From positions 62,001-126,000 of the forward strand of contig NZ_RKLQ01000002.1 of the NCBI RefSeq assembly GCF_019599405.1: a stretch of 64,000 nucleotides of DNA, given 5' to 3'. The notes beneath the pieces were generated by a model that was not told the DNA's origin, did not search any database, and saw only the letters and a list, made by a program, of their open reading frames with translations. Source of the stretch: Haloarcula salinisoli (lineage in GTDB: Archaea; Halobacteriota; Halobacteria; Halobacteriales; Haloarculaceae). Positions within the stretch are counted from its first letter, which is position 1, and each line of letters begins with the position of its first letter. Below, in pieces: positions 1-7,950 of the stretch. The translations under genes were made by a program, and so were the position numbers.

Positions 1-340
1 CCGAGCCCGTGCCACCGCCCAGCCCGGCGACGAGCAGGAACGCGTCTATCTCGTGACTGGGCATCCCCGCGACGGCGTCCATGACGACTTCGCTGTCGGC
101 CGCAGCGATGTCGGCCCCGAGTTCGTTGTCGGCGCCGACGCCGTGGCCCTTGACGCGGTCGGTCCCGATGAGCAGCCGCTTCGAGACCGGAATCCGGTCG
201 AGTCCGAGCAGGTCGGCCTTGGCGGTGTTGACAGCGAGCGCGTCGACGACGATGTCGCTGTCCGTCCGGTCGGCGTACTCCAGGAACGCTTCGGTCACCT
301 TGCCGCCCGCCTGTCCAACCCCGATAAGTGCGAGACGCAT
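1..340 (-). CDS. cetZ: CetZ tubulin-like GTPase, N-terminal part (cut by window edge)
   Basis: The reverse strand encodes MRLALIGVGQAGGKV at the N-terminus, then VKGHGVGADNELG and, just before the window edge, VAGLGGGTGSG, the tubulin/FtsZ GTP-binding signature. CetZ proteins are archaeal cytoskeletal GTPases that control cell shape and motility in haloarchaea. About 113 codons are visible; the family is about 360-400 aa, so the GTPase core and C-terminal domain lie outside the window. The start is the only ATG that gives the conserved MxLAxIGxGQAGGK opening. A second, complete CetZ lies at 29357-30529. The pairing RLLIGTDRVKGHGVGADNE is closer to the well-known CetZ1 type than the second copy is. 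Confidence 0.93.
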   Translation of the reverse strand, partial: MRLALIGVGQAGGKVTEAFLEYADRTDSDIVVDALAVNTAKADLLGLDRIPVSKRLLIGTDRVKGHGVGADNELGADIAAADSEVVMDAVAGMPSHEIDAFLLVAGLGGGTGS

Positions 341-462
341 ATGGAGACTGTGTGGGAGTGTCGGCTTAACAGTATGGAGGGCATCTGGAACCGACGAACA
401 GGGGTCGACGACACGTGTCGGCCTGTCGTAACGCCTAATTGGGAGTCGGCAAAAGGAGCGGT

Positions 463-549
463 ATGGACAGACAGCAGATTATCGCTATCATCCTCGTCTT
501 CCTGATGGTCGGCTCTTCGTTCGTCTACGGCGCGGCCTTCCTCATCTAG
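463..549 (+). CDS. 28-aa single-helix membrane microprotein
   Basis: A 28-codon frame encodes MDRQQIIAIILVFLMVGSS followed by FVYGAAFLI: a charged N-terminus and then one hydrophobic helix covering nearly the whole protein. A strong Shine-Dalgarno-like AAAAGGAG lies 4 nt before the ATG, which makes it a credible gene despite its size. Its stop codon shares a CTAG tetranucleotide with the stop of the convergent helicase gene. I recall similar tiny hydrophobic proteins from other haloarchaea but no function. It could be a subunit or modulator of a membrane complex; that is inference. Confidence 0.6.
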   Translation: MDRQQIIAIILVFLMVGSSFVYGAAFLI

Positions 550-2270
550 TCCCACACGTCGGAGAGGGGGTGGCTGTCGCCGGACCGGGACCCCGAGCGG
601 CTGTGCCGGCGTTTCGCACTCGCCGAGATGCCCGCGAGCGCCCGGTCCGGTGCGAACGCTGGCAGGTCGGGCTCGGAGAGGCGGTCGACCTGCTCGGCGA
701 ACCAGTCGGGCATATCGGTGCGGGCGCGCTCGAAGAGGTCGACCAGCGACGCGTCGGCCAGATAGGTCGCGCCGTGGTCGTCGGGTGCACGCACCACGCG
801 CCCGCAGGCCTGGATGACGGTCCGCAACGCCGTCCGGTAGTACCAGCCCCACTGGCCGTCCTCCAGACGCTGGGCCACCCGTGAGTCGCGGGTGTTGGGG
901 TAGGGAGCCTTGCAGAGCACCTGCCACCGGCACAGATCACCCTCCAAATCGAGGGCCTCCTCCATCTTCACCGAGAGAAAGCAGTCGGGATTGTCGCTGC
1001 GCTTCCAGGCCGACAGCGCCCCGTCGCGGTCCTCGGAGTCGTGGCTCCGCACGCGGGGCCCGACACCGAACTCCGTGAGCAGTTCGTCCAGTTGCTCCTG
1101 AATCGCATACGAGTGACAGTGGACCAGCCCCTTCTCGTCGGGGTGGCGGGCCATCGCCCGGACGATAGCGCGCGCAACTTTTGGAAGCGTCTCGTCGCGG
1201 TGCTCGTAGGTCATCTTCCCCTGGGTGATGTCGTACAGCGGGCGGTTCTGGACGGGGAAGGTGTGGCCCACCTCGACGAGGGCCACGTCGGCGGGGTCGA
1301 GGCCGACGTTCCGACAGAAGGCGTCCTTGTTCAGGATGGTGGCCGAGAGGAGGGCAAAGCGGTTCCCGCGGTCCCAGACGGTGTGTTTGAGGTACTTCTC
1401 GGGGTTCATCGGCTTGACCGTCACGGGCGCGCCCTCGCCGCCGTTCTGGTCGACGACCCACGTGGTCGCGCTCTCGGGGTCCCGGTAGTCCTCCTGGAAC
1501 CACGAGAGGTCGCTGCGGAGCTTGTTCAGCGAGTCCCGCTCGGCCACCTCGTCGGGCGAGAGCTCGGCGTTGCCCCGCAGCTCCTTGACGCGGCGTTCAG
1601 TGACGTGCTCGATACGTTCGGCGAAGTTGACGGCCTGGTCGAGCCCGTCGAGGTCGGGCACGTCCAGTTCGCCCCAGAACGGAATCGTCGACGGCGACAG
1701 CTCGATGGTGGCGTACATCTCGGCCCACTCACCCAGCCCGTGGGCCTCGTCGACGACGACCACGTCCCGCTTGCCGAAGACGTCGCTGCCGGCGGTCTGC
1801 ATGAAATAGGCCAGCGTCATCGCGGCGATTCGCCGATTGGAGGCGATAGCGCGGTCGGAGAAGTACGGACACCGATGCTTGACCTGGCAGTCGAACTCGC
1901 GTTCACGGACACAGGGGGCCTGGTCGACCGGCGTGTCCGTCTCGCCCGGCAGGATACAGTCGTAGTTGTTCTTCCCGCGGATGACACAGAGGTCTTCTAG
2001 CAAAGCGTCTTCGGCCACGTCGTCGAGCTGTGAGACCTGCGGGGTCGTGTAGTAGGCGTCGACGACCTGTTCCGGTGCGGCCTCGCCGGCGGTGCGGGCC
2101 GTGCCCGCGATGGCTCTGGCAAGCAGGGACTTGCCGCTCCCCGTGGGGGCGCGGACGAGAACGACGTCCTTGCCGCTCTCGAATGCCGTGCGGATATCGG
2201 AGAGAGCCTGCTTCTGGTTGCCCCGATAGCTCGGGGCCGGGAACTCGTCGTGAATCCGCGCCGGGTACAC
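546..2270 (-). CDS. XPD/DinG-like ATP-dependent DNA helicase (SF2, iron-sulphur)
   Basis: A 574-aa superfamily 2 helicase. Walker A APTGSGKS is at residues 41-48 and the DEAH box (VVVDEAHGL) at about 171-179. Between them Cys105, Cys120, Cys128 and Cys134 have the spacing expected of the 4Fe-4S cluster of XPD/Rad3/DinG enzymes, which unwind DNA 5'-3' in repair. The C-terminal third carries the helicase motifs VHCHSY, ..DGALSAWK.. and QACGRVVRAPDDHG (motif VI, arginine fingers). The start gives MYPARIHDEFPAPSYRGNQ, a plausible helicase Q-motif-like opening. The last codons overlap the convergent microprotein by 4 nt (CTAG). The sequence cannot tell repair from replication-restart roles. Confidence 0.9.
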   Translation of the reverse strand: MYPARIHDEFPAPSYRGNQKQALSDIRTAFESGKDVVLVRAPTGSGKSLLARAIAGTARTAGEAAPEQVVDAYYTTPQVSQLDDVAEDALLEDLCVIRGKNNYDCILPGETDTPVDQAPCVREREFDCQVKHRCPYFSDRAIASNRRIAAMTLAYFMQTAGSDVFGKRDVVVVDEAHGLGEWAEMYATIELSPSTIPFWGELDVPDLDGLDQAVNFAERIEHVTERRVKELRGNAELSPDEVAERDSLNKLRSDLSWFQEDYRDPESATTWVVDQNGGEGAPVTVKPMNPEKYLKHTVWDRGNRFALLSATILNKDAFCRNVGLDPADVALVEVGHTFPVQNRPLYDITQGKMTYEHRDETLPKVARAIVRAMARHPDEKGLVHCHSYAIQEQLDELLTEFGVGPRVRSHDSEDRDGALSAWKRSDNPDCFLSVKMEEALDLEGDLCRWQVLCKAPYPNTRDSRVAQRLEDGQWGWYYRTALRTVIQACGRVVRAPDDHGATYLADASLVDLFERARTDMPDWFAEQVDRLSEPDLPAFAPDRALAGISASAKRRHSRSGSRSGDSHPLSDVWD

Positions 2271-2415
2271 GAGCGAACCGAACGGTCGGGTCGGGGTAAA
2301 CCTTTCCTGTCGGTCGATGGAGGTGGAGCGAACGCCCGCAGTCGGCGCAGAGACCAGCCGACGCGTGGGGCGTGTTCACACCCACTCGGTCGTGGTAGTG
2401 GTACCCTCGGAACTC

Positions 2416-2426
2416 TTATACATATA
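2416..2426 (+). promoter_or_regulatory. TATA box of the cold-shock gene
   Basis: TTATACATATA is centred about 27 nt before the ATG at 2448, the normal archaeal TATA-to-start distance for a leaderless transcript. No Shine-Dalgarno is present, which agrees with leaderless translation. Confidence 0.7.
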
Positions 2427-2447
2427 CCCCCTGTACGTTTGTTTGTA

Positions 2448-2642
2448 ATGGCAAACGGTAAGGTTGATTTCTTCAACGACACAGGCGGCTACGGTTTCAT
2501 TTCGACTGAGGACGCGGACGAGGACGTTTTCTTCCACATGGAGGACGTTGGCGGTCCGGACCTCGAAGAAGGCGAGGAGATCGAATTCGACATCGAGCAG
2601 GCCGACAAGGGCCCCCGCGCGACGAACGTCGTCCGCAACTAA
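2448..2642 (+). CDS. cspA: Cold-shock domain protein (CspA family)
   Basis: A 64-aa single cold-shock domain. RNP1 is GYGFIS (residues 14-19) and RNP2 is DVFFHM (26-31); the opening MANGKVDFFNDTGGYG is diagnostic. The protein binds single-stranded RNA/DNA and acts as an RNA chaperone. It has few of the basic residues seen in bacterial homologues and many Asp/Glu, the usual halophilic adaptation. The start is fixed by the TATA box about 27 nt upstream. A GC-rich hairpin and T-rich stretch follow the stop, so it is probably monocistronic. Confidence 0.96.
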   Translation: MANGKVDFFNDTGGYGFISTEDADEDVFFHMEDVGGPDLEEGEEIEFDIEQADKGPRATNVVRN

Positions 2643-2652
2643 TTGGATTTCC

Positions 2653-2668
2653 GGTCGCCTCGGCGACC
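2653..2668 (+). terminator. Hairpin terminator after cspA
   Basis: GGTCGCC-TC-GGCGACC is a perfect 7-bp stem with a 2-nt loop, 10 nt after the cspA stop. It is followed by the T-rich stretch TACTTTGTTTTATC. The shape is that of an intrinsic terminator; archaeal termination mostly needs the T-rich part. Confidence 0.55.
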
Positions 2669-2917
2669 ACATCTGATACTTTGTTTTATCGACGCTCACC
2701 GCCGAGCGGTGGCGCTGACCTGATACGACCAGTTAAAACACTGGGTTAGACTGCCGGGCCAGCAACTGCCCAGCCCGTTATACGGACATCGACCGCGAAC
2801 CCGGAACTGCCGGCACAGTCCCCGCGACCGGCCCTCCGCCCCCTGGCGGCGGTCCCCGACCGCCGCACTCTGTTCGAACACAGTTTAATTAGTTGACAGC
2901 TCTTAGCCACTTGTACG

Positions 2918-3217
2918 ATGGCAGACACGACCAACCACGAGACGCAGTTGACCAGAGCGGAGACCGCACAGTTCCTGCGTTCCATCGCAGACGAGCTAGA
3001 CGCCGACAAGGACCGCATCCGTGTCGCTATCGGGAACAAGCGCGTCCAGCTCTCGCCGCCCGAGCGCATCGCCACGGAGGCGACGGTGACCGAGCGCTCC
3101 CGCCGCCTCCGGAAGGACGTCGAGGAGCTGGAACTGCGGTTCAAGTGGACCCCGACGAAGGCGACGGCGGAGGCGGCGGCGGATGGGGGGACGCCGGACG
3201 ACGCCCGGTCAGAGTGA
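2918..3217 (+). CDS. amphi-Trp domain protein
   Basis: A 99-aa acidic protein with RAETAQFLRSIADELDADKDRI at the N-terminus and the strand-like ending ELELRFKW. This is the pattern of the amphi-Trp domain, a small haloarchaeal domain of unknown function named for its amphipathic C-terminus ending in Trp. Residues after 80 are a low-complexity Ala/Asp tail. A TATA-like TTTAATTA lies about 30 nt before the ATG, so the transcript is probably leaderless. The stop overlaps the start of the next gene (TGATG), implying translational coupling. Confidence 0.8.
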   Translation: MADTTNHETQLTRAETAQFLRSIADELDADKDRIRVAIGNKRVQLSPPERIATEATVTERSRRLRKDVEELELRFKWTPTKATAEAAADGGTPDDARSE

Positions 3218-3624
3218 TGGCCGAAACAGCGCCAGCGCCGGTTCTGCAGGGAGCGGTCGCGACAGAGTCTATCGTCAGCGGCGTCCTCGTCTTTCTGGTG
3301 AGCTTTCTGGTCGGAACGGTGGCGATAACCGTCGGTGCCCAGGTACTCGTCGACCGGGACACGGGGTACCGCCGGGCGGCCGTCACCGCCCTGTTCGGCG
3401 CGTTCGTCTACGCGCTGGTGGGCGTCTTCTTCGGCTGGATTCCGCTGCTTGGCCCGATTCTAATGTTGCTGGCCTGGGTCGGTGTCATCAACTGGCAGTA
3501 CCCCGGCGGCTGGGGGACGGCGCTGGGCATCGCCTTCGTCGCCTGGCTCGTCGCCGTTCTCATCCTCTACGGGCTCTCCCTGCTGGGTATCGCGACCGAT
3601 GCCTTCGGGATTCCTGGGGTGTAA
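3217..3624 (+). CDS. Small multi-pass membrane protein
   Basis: A 135-aa protein with about four hydrophobic segments (near residues 17-42, 56-76, 80-96 and 104-127) separated by short polar loops such as VDRDTGYRRAA and NWQYPGGWG. The start ATG overlaps the stop of the amphi-Trp gene by 1 nt (TGATG), so the two are almost certainly translated together. I do not recognise a family with an assigned function. The coupling suggests that the amphi-Trp protein is a soluble partner of this membrane protein; that is inference. Confidence 0.8.
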   Translation: MAETAPAPVLQGAVATESIVSGVLVFLVSFLVGTVAITVGAQVLVDRDTGYRRAAVTALFGAFVYALVGVFFGWIPLLGPILMLLAWVGVINWQYPGGWGTALGIAFVAWLVAVLILYGLSLLGIATDAFGIPGV

Positions 3625-3625
3625 T

Positions 3626-3835
3626 TCAATCGTCCAGCGCCGCGACGTCCGCTTCCGTCACCTCGCGGTCGTCGGGTAATCGGTCGATGCAGTCGTAACA
3701 GAGCAGGTGTTCGGTGTCGTCACCGAGTTCCAGAATAATCCCCTCAGTCGGACGGCTCTCCTGTGTCCAGATGTTGGCGATGCCCCCGCCGATGGACACC
3801 GAGTCGCCACAGCCGTCACAGGAGTCCGAGGCCAT
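3626..3835 (-). CDS. 69-aa zinc-finger-like protein
   Basis: The sequence opens MASDSCDGCGDSVSIGGGIAN and has a second pair of cysteines in LLCYDCIDRLP, giving Cys6/Cys9 and Cys46/Cys49, a treble-clef or zinc-ribbon arrangement. The C-terminus is acidic. Such tiny zinc proteins are very common in haloarchaea; most have no known function. It converges on the membrane-protein gene with a 1-nt gap. Longer readings of this frame run into the next gene on the other strand, so the ATG at 3835 is preferred. Confidence 0.75.
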   Translation of the reverse strand: MASDSCDGCGDSVSIGGGIANIWTQESRPTEGIILELGDDTEHLLCYDCIDRLPDDREVTEADVAALDD

Positions 3836-3899
3836 ACCCCGAGTAGCGGCCTCGCGCCTAAGGCCCTTCCTTTCGATGTCGGCCCACTTACACGAACCT

Positions 3900-4837
3900 A
3901 TGGACGTCGACTGCGAGGGGTGTGCGGGCTGCTGTATCGACTGGCGGCCCCTCACCGACCGCGATATCGACCACGAGCGGACCGGCCCGTTCGACCCGCT
4001 GGACGACGCGTACAACCTCGTCCCGCTCACACGAAGTGAGATTCGAGAGTTCATCGAGACAGGGTACGGCGACGCCTTGCGCCCGCGGCTCTGGCGAGCC
4101 GCCGACGACCGGAGCGTCACGCTCGACGGCGTCGACGTGGCGGCCATCGACGGGCGGCCGGTCTTCTTCGTCGGCCTGCGGAAACCGCCCAAACCCGTCG
4201 CCCCGTTCGCCCGGCCGACGACGTGGCTCCGTAGCTGTGTCTTCCTGGACCCGGACACGCTGCAGTTACTGGTGGCTGTACGTTCGTAACGATATTCGCC
4301 ACCCCGGGTGGCGAATTACGTCAGTTTGTTACAGCCACCAGTAAGTGTCGCATCCACGGCGACGACCTGTATCCAGACGCCTGCAGCACCTACCCCGGCG
4401 AGAACCTGCTGCTTTCGACCGAGACCGAGTGCGAACGCGTCGAGACGGTCCACGGCGGCCGGCGGCTGCTCGACGACGAGCCGCCCGACGTTGCCCCCAT
4501 GTTCGGCCCCGGCGCGGTCGGCGAGCGCGTCTTCGCCCACCCCGACCCCGACCGGGTGGCCGGGCGCATCGAGCGCTTTCGCGACGGGGAACTGACCCGC
4601 GAGGACCGCGCGGAGTTCGTCGCTGTCGCCGCCGCTTCGAGTCCCGGAACGCTCGCGGTCAACGACGACCGCTACGAGCAGGTGCTCGAACAAGTGCTGC
4701 GGGCCGACTCGTGGGCCGGTCGCGCTATCGACCGGTGGGCCAGGGCGGCCGACGCGGTGGGGGAGCGGGCCGCCGACGCTCCCGAGCCCGGTGACGTGGA
4801 GGACGGCGACGGCGCGCCTCCGACGCCGGGGTGGTGA
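3900..4837 (+). pseudogene. YkgJ-type cysteine-cluster protein, split by an 80-bp insertion
   Basis: The N-terminal half (from MDVDCEGCAGCC) contains the CxxCxxCC cluster and ends in SCVFLDPDTLQ. The C-terminal half resumes with CRIHGDDLYPDACSTYPG. Together these are the two cysteine clusters of the YkgJ/UPF0153 family, putative Zn/Fe-S proteins. Between Gln122 and this Cys sits a 79-bp palindrome plus one extra G (4266-4345). Removing these 80 bp restores an uninterrupted 286-codon frame. As it stands, translation stops inside the palindrome at 4289. The gene is therefore very probably inactive, and recently so, because both halves are otherwise intact. Confidence 0.9.
4266..4344. mobile_element. 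MITE-like palindromic element M1
   Basis: A 79-bp element with perfect 15-bp terminal inverted repeats (TTACTGGTGGCTGTA ... TACAGCCACCAGTAA) and a central hairpin ATTCGCCACCC-GGGTGGCGAAT. It carries no coding capacity. It is flanked by a G on both sides, consistent with a 1-bp target duplication. The core GATATTCGCC-ACCC-GGG resembles the core of the element at 46024-46105, so the two look like one family with diverged ends. It interrupts the cysteine-cluster gene. Confidence 0.85.
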
Positions 4838-4913
4838 ACCGGTCGACAGGGCATTTTAACAGCCTGCGGCCCTCCCTGTGGGGTATGCACGCACAGCCGG
4901 GCGGGGGCAAGTG

Positions 4914-5645
4914 GTGAGCAACGAGGCCCCCCGCCCCGACTACGGCGAAACGTGGGTGTACGAGAGCATCGTCGGAGCCTTACCTGGTATCCGGCTGCCG
5001 ACGTGGGCCGCCCTGGCCATCCAGCTCGTCGTCTTCGAGGTCGCCGTCGTCGGCCTCTCGTGGTACTACGACACCTGGAACGTCGCCATCGCGGCGACGG
5101 CGGTCATCTTCGTCGCCACCGTCGGCAGCATCGAGATGCTCCGCATCAGCACGCTCGTCCGCCGTATCGACGTCCCACCGACCTACCGGGCGCTCCTCTT
5201 CTCCTCGAACATGGAGGTCGTCCTCTCGGTGCTCGCCTACATCGCCCTGCTGACCCATATCTTCGTCTTCGACCCGCAGACGGCGAGTTCGCCGCTGCTG
5301 AACACGCTCTTTGGTCCGGAGCCGCCGGTGCTGGTCGTCTATCTCATGTTGCTCATCCTCTGGGACATCTGCTACCGCATCGGCACCGGCTGGTGGGCCT
5401 CGGTCACCGGCCTCTGGCGGTCGCTGCGCTTCCAGTTCGAGCCCGACACCGCCCGGGTGTTCCAGCGTGCCGACATCGAGACGTGGGGCTTTGGCGTCCT
5501 CCAGCTCGTGCTCGTCCCGTTCGTCCTGAACCAGCGGGTGCTGCTCGCGGCGCTGCTCGCTCACGTGACCGCCGTCACAGTCGTCACTGGCGTCTCCGTG
5601 GCGCTGTTGCAGGTCAGGTCCAGAAACGGCTTTACTCGGAGTTGA
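4914..5645 (+). CDS. Haloarchaeal multi-pass membrane protein (possibly DUF7530)
   Basis: A 243-aa protein with six or so transmembrane segments, the soluble start SNEAPRPDYGETWVYESIVGALPGI and a conserved-looking cytoplasmic stretch SVTGLWRSLRFQFEPDTARVFQRADIETWGFG. I recall this as an uncharacterised haloarchaeal family. GTG at 4914 is preferred over GTG 4878 or 4911 because it gives a natural MSNEAP start; a TATA-like TTTTAA lies at 4854-4859. Its last 14 nt overlap the convergent DUF5786 gene. Function unknown. Confidence 0.75.
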   Translation: MSNEAPRPDYGETWVYESIVGALPGIRLPTWAALAIQLVVFEVAVVGLSWYYDTWNVAIAATAVIFVATVGSIEMLRISTLVRRIDVPPTYRALLFSSNMEVVLSVLAYIALLTHIFVFDPQTASSPLLNTLFGPEPPVLVVYLMLLILWDICYRIGTGWWASVTGLWRSLRFQFEPDTARVFQRADIETWGFGVLQLVLVPFVLNQRVLLAALLAHVTAVTVVTGVSVALLQVRSRNGFTRS

Positions 5646-5805
5646 TCTGTTTGAACTGGTCCAGCAGCTCCTCGGTGGACTCGCCGCCGTCGTAGCTCAC
5701 CTTGCCGTGGTAGGCTGTCCTGTCGTCGTCCTCCGAGAGGTCAACCTCGTTGTTCTTGCGCTCACGGCGTTCGTGTTCGTCGTCGTCGTATGCTCCCATC
5801 GACAT
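5632..5805 (-). CDS. DUF5786 family small acidic protein
   Basis: A 57-aa protein starting MSMGAYDDDEHERRERKNN and ending STEELLDQFKQINSE, with about a third acidic residues and no hydrophobic core. This is the DUF5786 family, conserved in haloarchaea. A second ATG three codons in (MGAYDDD) is possible, but the longer start matches what I remember of the family. It overlaps the convergent membrane protein by 14 nt. The conserved C-terminal helix suggests a protein-binding adaptor; that is a guess. Confidence 0.8.
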   Translation of the reverse strand: MSMGAYDDDEHERRERKNNEVDLSEDDDRTAYHGKVSYDGGESTEELLDQFKQINSE

Positions 5806-5856
5806 AAGTTACCACACCTAACGTAGTGTGGTAGCAATTATCAATCTAACGCCGAA

Positions 5857-5986
5857 CCTTTTTCACCCGGGGCCTCGCGCTCGCCAGCGGCGAGCCCTCG
5901 ACCCCGGGCCAAAAACGTTCGTCAAAAAGGCCGGAATCTCACTGCGTTCGATTCCGGTGTCCTGCGGGAGCACCGCGACCGCAGGG
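5857..5986 (+). repeat. Compound hairpin/T-run element, copy 1
   Basis: The order is CCTTTTT, a first hairpin, AAAAACGTTCGTCAAAAAGG, then GGAATC...GATTCC as the second hairpin, then a third hairpin CCTGCGG...CCGCAGG. It has the same layout as the copies at 20072, 32371, 36475, 37123 and 42370. The 338-bp interval 5806-6143 holds this element, then a GC-rich stretch and a TTTATAA at 6131-6137; I see no gene in it. Confidence 0.75.
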
Positions 5987-6143
5987 CTCGAAAGACGAGT
6001 GAAACGAGTCTTTCGGTGAACCGCGCTCGCTCCGCTCGCGCGGATATCGCCAGCCACGGACTGTTCGGTCGTCATCACGGGGTCTGCCGTATGCTACCGC
6101 CCCCAACGGAACGCACAAGACCACTGACTGTTTATAACGCACC

Positions 6144-7118
6144 GTGGCTGGCCCGATTCGATTTCGACATTCGACGGAACGCTGGAACGAGGACCGTGTC
6201 CGGCGTGATTTACTCTCACCGCTTGACGATACGTTCGGCGCGGAACTGAACGGCCCGTGGTTCGCCCCACCGGAGGGGTGGGCGGCCCGCCGGCTGGAGA
6301 TGGACAACGGCGACCTGGCGCTCTTTATCTGGAACGGACAGGAGGCCTACTGGCTCGGCAACACGAAGACGCCCGAGACCCTCTGGCGGACGGACAAGCA
6401 GCGCTTCGAGCGCAGTCCAGAGCCCATCGCCGAGTGGGCTCAGCGGGAACTGCTCGCCCAGCTGGAAGTCGAGGACCCGTGGCTCACCGAGTACGAGACG
6501 CTCGCGTACTTTTTCCTCCCCGTCTTTCTCTCGAAGGACGGCCGCGACTCCACGCGAACCTTCTTCCGTGACCACGCCGGCGGCTTCCCCGACGCCGACC
6601 GAGAGGCGGGGTTGCAGTTCTACGACGACTTCCTGGCGACGGGCGTCCTCGACGACTACCGCTACACGATGGCAAGCAAACTCGGCACGAGCCAGGGCTT
6701 CGACCTCGCGCGGATGCAGGCGACGATGGGGGAGTTCAATACCGCGAAGCTGCTCGTCGACGCGGGCAACGACATCGTCCCCGAAGTGGAGCTGGCGTCG
6801 GGCCACTCCGTGGACTTCCGGGTCGAAGACACCCTCGTCGAGGTGACCCGCCCCCGGCCGCCCAACCGGCGGAAAGTCGACACCGCCATCGGGGCGCTGA
6901 AAGCCTCCGGTGACGCCAAGACACGCGACCAGCTGGCGGCCCACCCCGGGGCCGTGCTAGTCGTGGACTGCAGCTCCTTCCACGACGACGAGTGGGCACG
7001 AGTCCTCGCCGAGAAACCGAGCGTCGGCTACGAGCCCCTCGTCGCCTTCCGCTACCGTCCCGACGGCCGCCTCGAAGGGTACGCACGGGGCTCTGTCCCC
7101 TTCCCGCTCCCGTTCTGA
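6144..7118 (+). CDS. DUF5784 family protein, possible PD-(D/E)XK-type fold
   Basis: A 324-aa protein opening MAGPIRFRHSTERWNEDRVRRDLL, with LEMDNGDLALFIWNG, NTKTPETLWRTDK and FFLPVFLSKDGRDSTRTFFRDH; these match the haloarchaeal DUF5784 family as I know it. Near residues 222-245 the run EVELASGHSVDFRV then DTLVEVTRP has the E...D...ExT spacing of a PD-(D/E)XK nuclease core, and VLVVDCSSFHDDEW follows as a further strand. Nuclease activity is inference only. GTG at 6144 is the start because it gives the family's MAxPIRFR opening. No operon partner is evident. Confidence 0.8.
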   Translation: MAGPIRFRHSTERWNEDRVRRDLLSPLDDTFGAELNGPWFAPPEGWAARRLEMDNGDLALFIWNGQEAYWLGNTKTPETLWRTDKQRFERSPEPIAEWAQRELLAQLEVEDPWLTEYETLAYFFLPVFLSKDGRDSTRTFFRDHAGGFPDADREAGLQFYDDFLATGVLDDYRYTMASKLGTSQGFDLARMQATMGEFNTAKLLVDAGNDIVPEVELASGHSVDFRVEDTLVEVTRPRPPNRRKVDTAIGALKASGDAKTRDQLAAHPGAVLVVDCSSFHDDEWARVLAEKPSVGYEPLVAFRYRPDGRLEGYARGSVPFPLPF

Positions 7119-7239
7119 CGGCGCCGGCCCACCGTTTGTTCCGGCATTTCGGCGGTAAATATACTCGGTAACAAGGCAAACGTTTCATACTCCCCTGACG
7201 AACGCGGCGATAGCGGCCGACCACTCGGCCGGGATACAT

Positions 7240-7908
7240 ATGGACGTAGACCAATTCATCAGCGATAACAGGCCCGACGAGGGTGGCGACACCTTCCAGC
7301 TAGAGAACAGCAAGCTCCTCGATATCGCCGTCGACGGCTCGGTCACGGCGAAGGCCGGCTCGATGGTCGCCTACGAGGGCGACCTCACCTTCACCGGGAG
7401 CTCGAACGCCGAGGGCGGCCTCACGGGGTTCATCAAGTCGAAGGCGACCAGCGAGGGGACACCCGTCATGGAAGTGGAGGGGACCGGCCACCTCTACGTC
7501 GCCGACCAGGCCAAGGATATCCAGGTGCTGGACCTCGACGCCGGTGAGTCCATCTCGATAAACGGCAACGACGTCCTGGCCTTCGAGTCGAGTGTCGACT
7601 ACAGCATCTCGACCATCGGCAGCCTCTCGGGGAGCTCCGCGGGCGGCCTGACGAACGTCTTCCTCGAAGGGCCGGGGAGCATCGCCATCACCACCCACGG
7701 CAGCCCGCTCGTGCTCACGCCGCCGGTCAAGACCGACCCGCAGGCGACGGTGGCCTGGAGCGCCAACAACTCCCCCTCCAGCAGCGTCAACCGCAGTCTC
7801 ACGGACATGATCGGCCAGTCCTCCGGCGAGCAGTACCAGCTGGAGTTTACGAATCCCGACGGGTTCGTCGTCGTCCAGCCCTTCGAGGAAGCCAACCCCC
7901 AGCAGTAG
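7240..7908 (+). CDS. AIM24 family protein
   Basis: A 222-aa beta-rich protein with FQLENSKLLDIAVDGSVTAKAGSMVAYEGDLTF and VEGTGHLYVADQAKDIQVLDLDAGESISINGNDVLAFE, the two halves of the AIM24/TerD-like beta-sandwich. LTFTGSSNAEGGLTGFIKS is the usual internal loop. In yeast mitochondria AIM24 affects inner-membrane organisation; in prokaryotes the role is unknown. The ATG is followed by MDVDQFISDN, typical of haloarchaeal members. It stands alone with about 120 bp upstream. Length and domain are complete. Confidence 0.9.
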   Translation: MDVDQFISDNRPDEGGDTFQLENSKLLDIAVDGSVTAKAGSMVAYEGDLTFTGSSNAEGGLTGFIKSKATSEGTPVMEVEGTGHLYVADQAKDIQVLDLDAGESISINGNDVLAFESSVDYSISTIGSLSGSSAGGLTNVFLEGPGSIAITTHGSPLVLTPPVKTDPQATVAWSANNSPSSSVNRSLTDMIGQSSGEQYQLEFTNPDGFVVVQPFEEANPQQ

Positions 7909-7950
7909 CGACACAGCCCGCTTTTATTTCCGGCCCGTCTACGCCGTCCC

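Noticed and set aside
4266-4345. 80-bp insertion as an intein, archaeal intron or translational bypass
   Set aside because: Length is not a multiple of three, there is a stop codon, no bulge-helix-bulge motif is visible and there is no splicing domain; a mobile palindrome is simpler.
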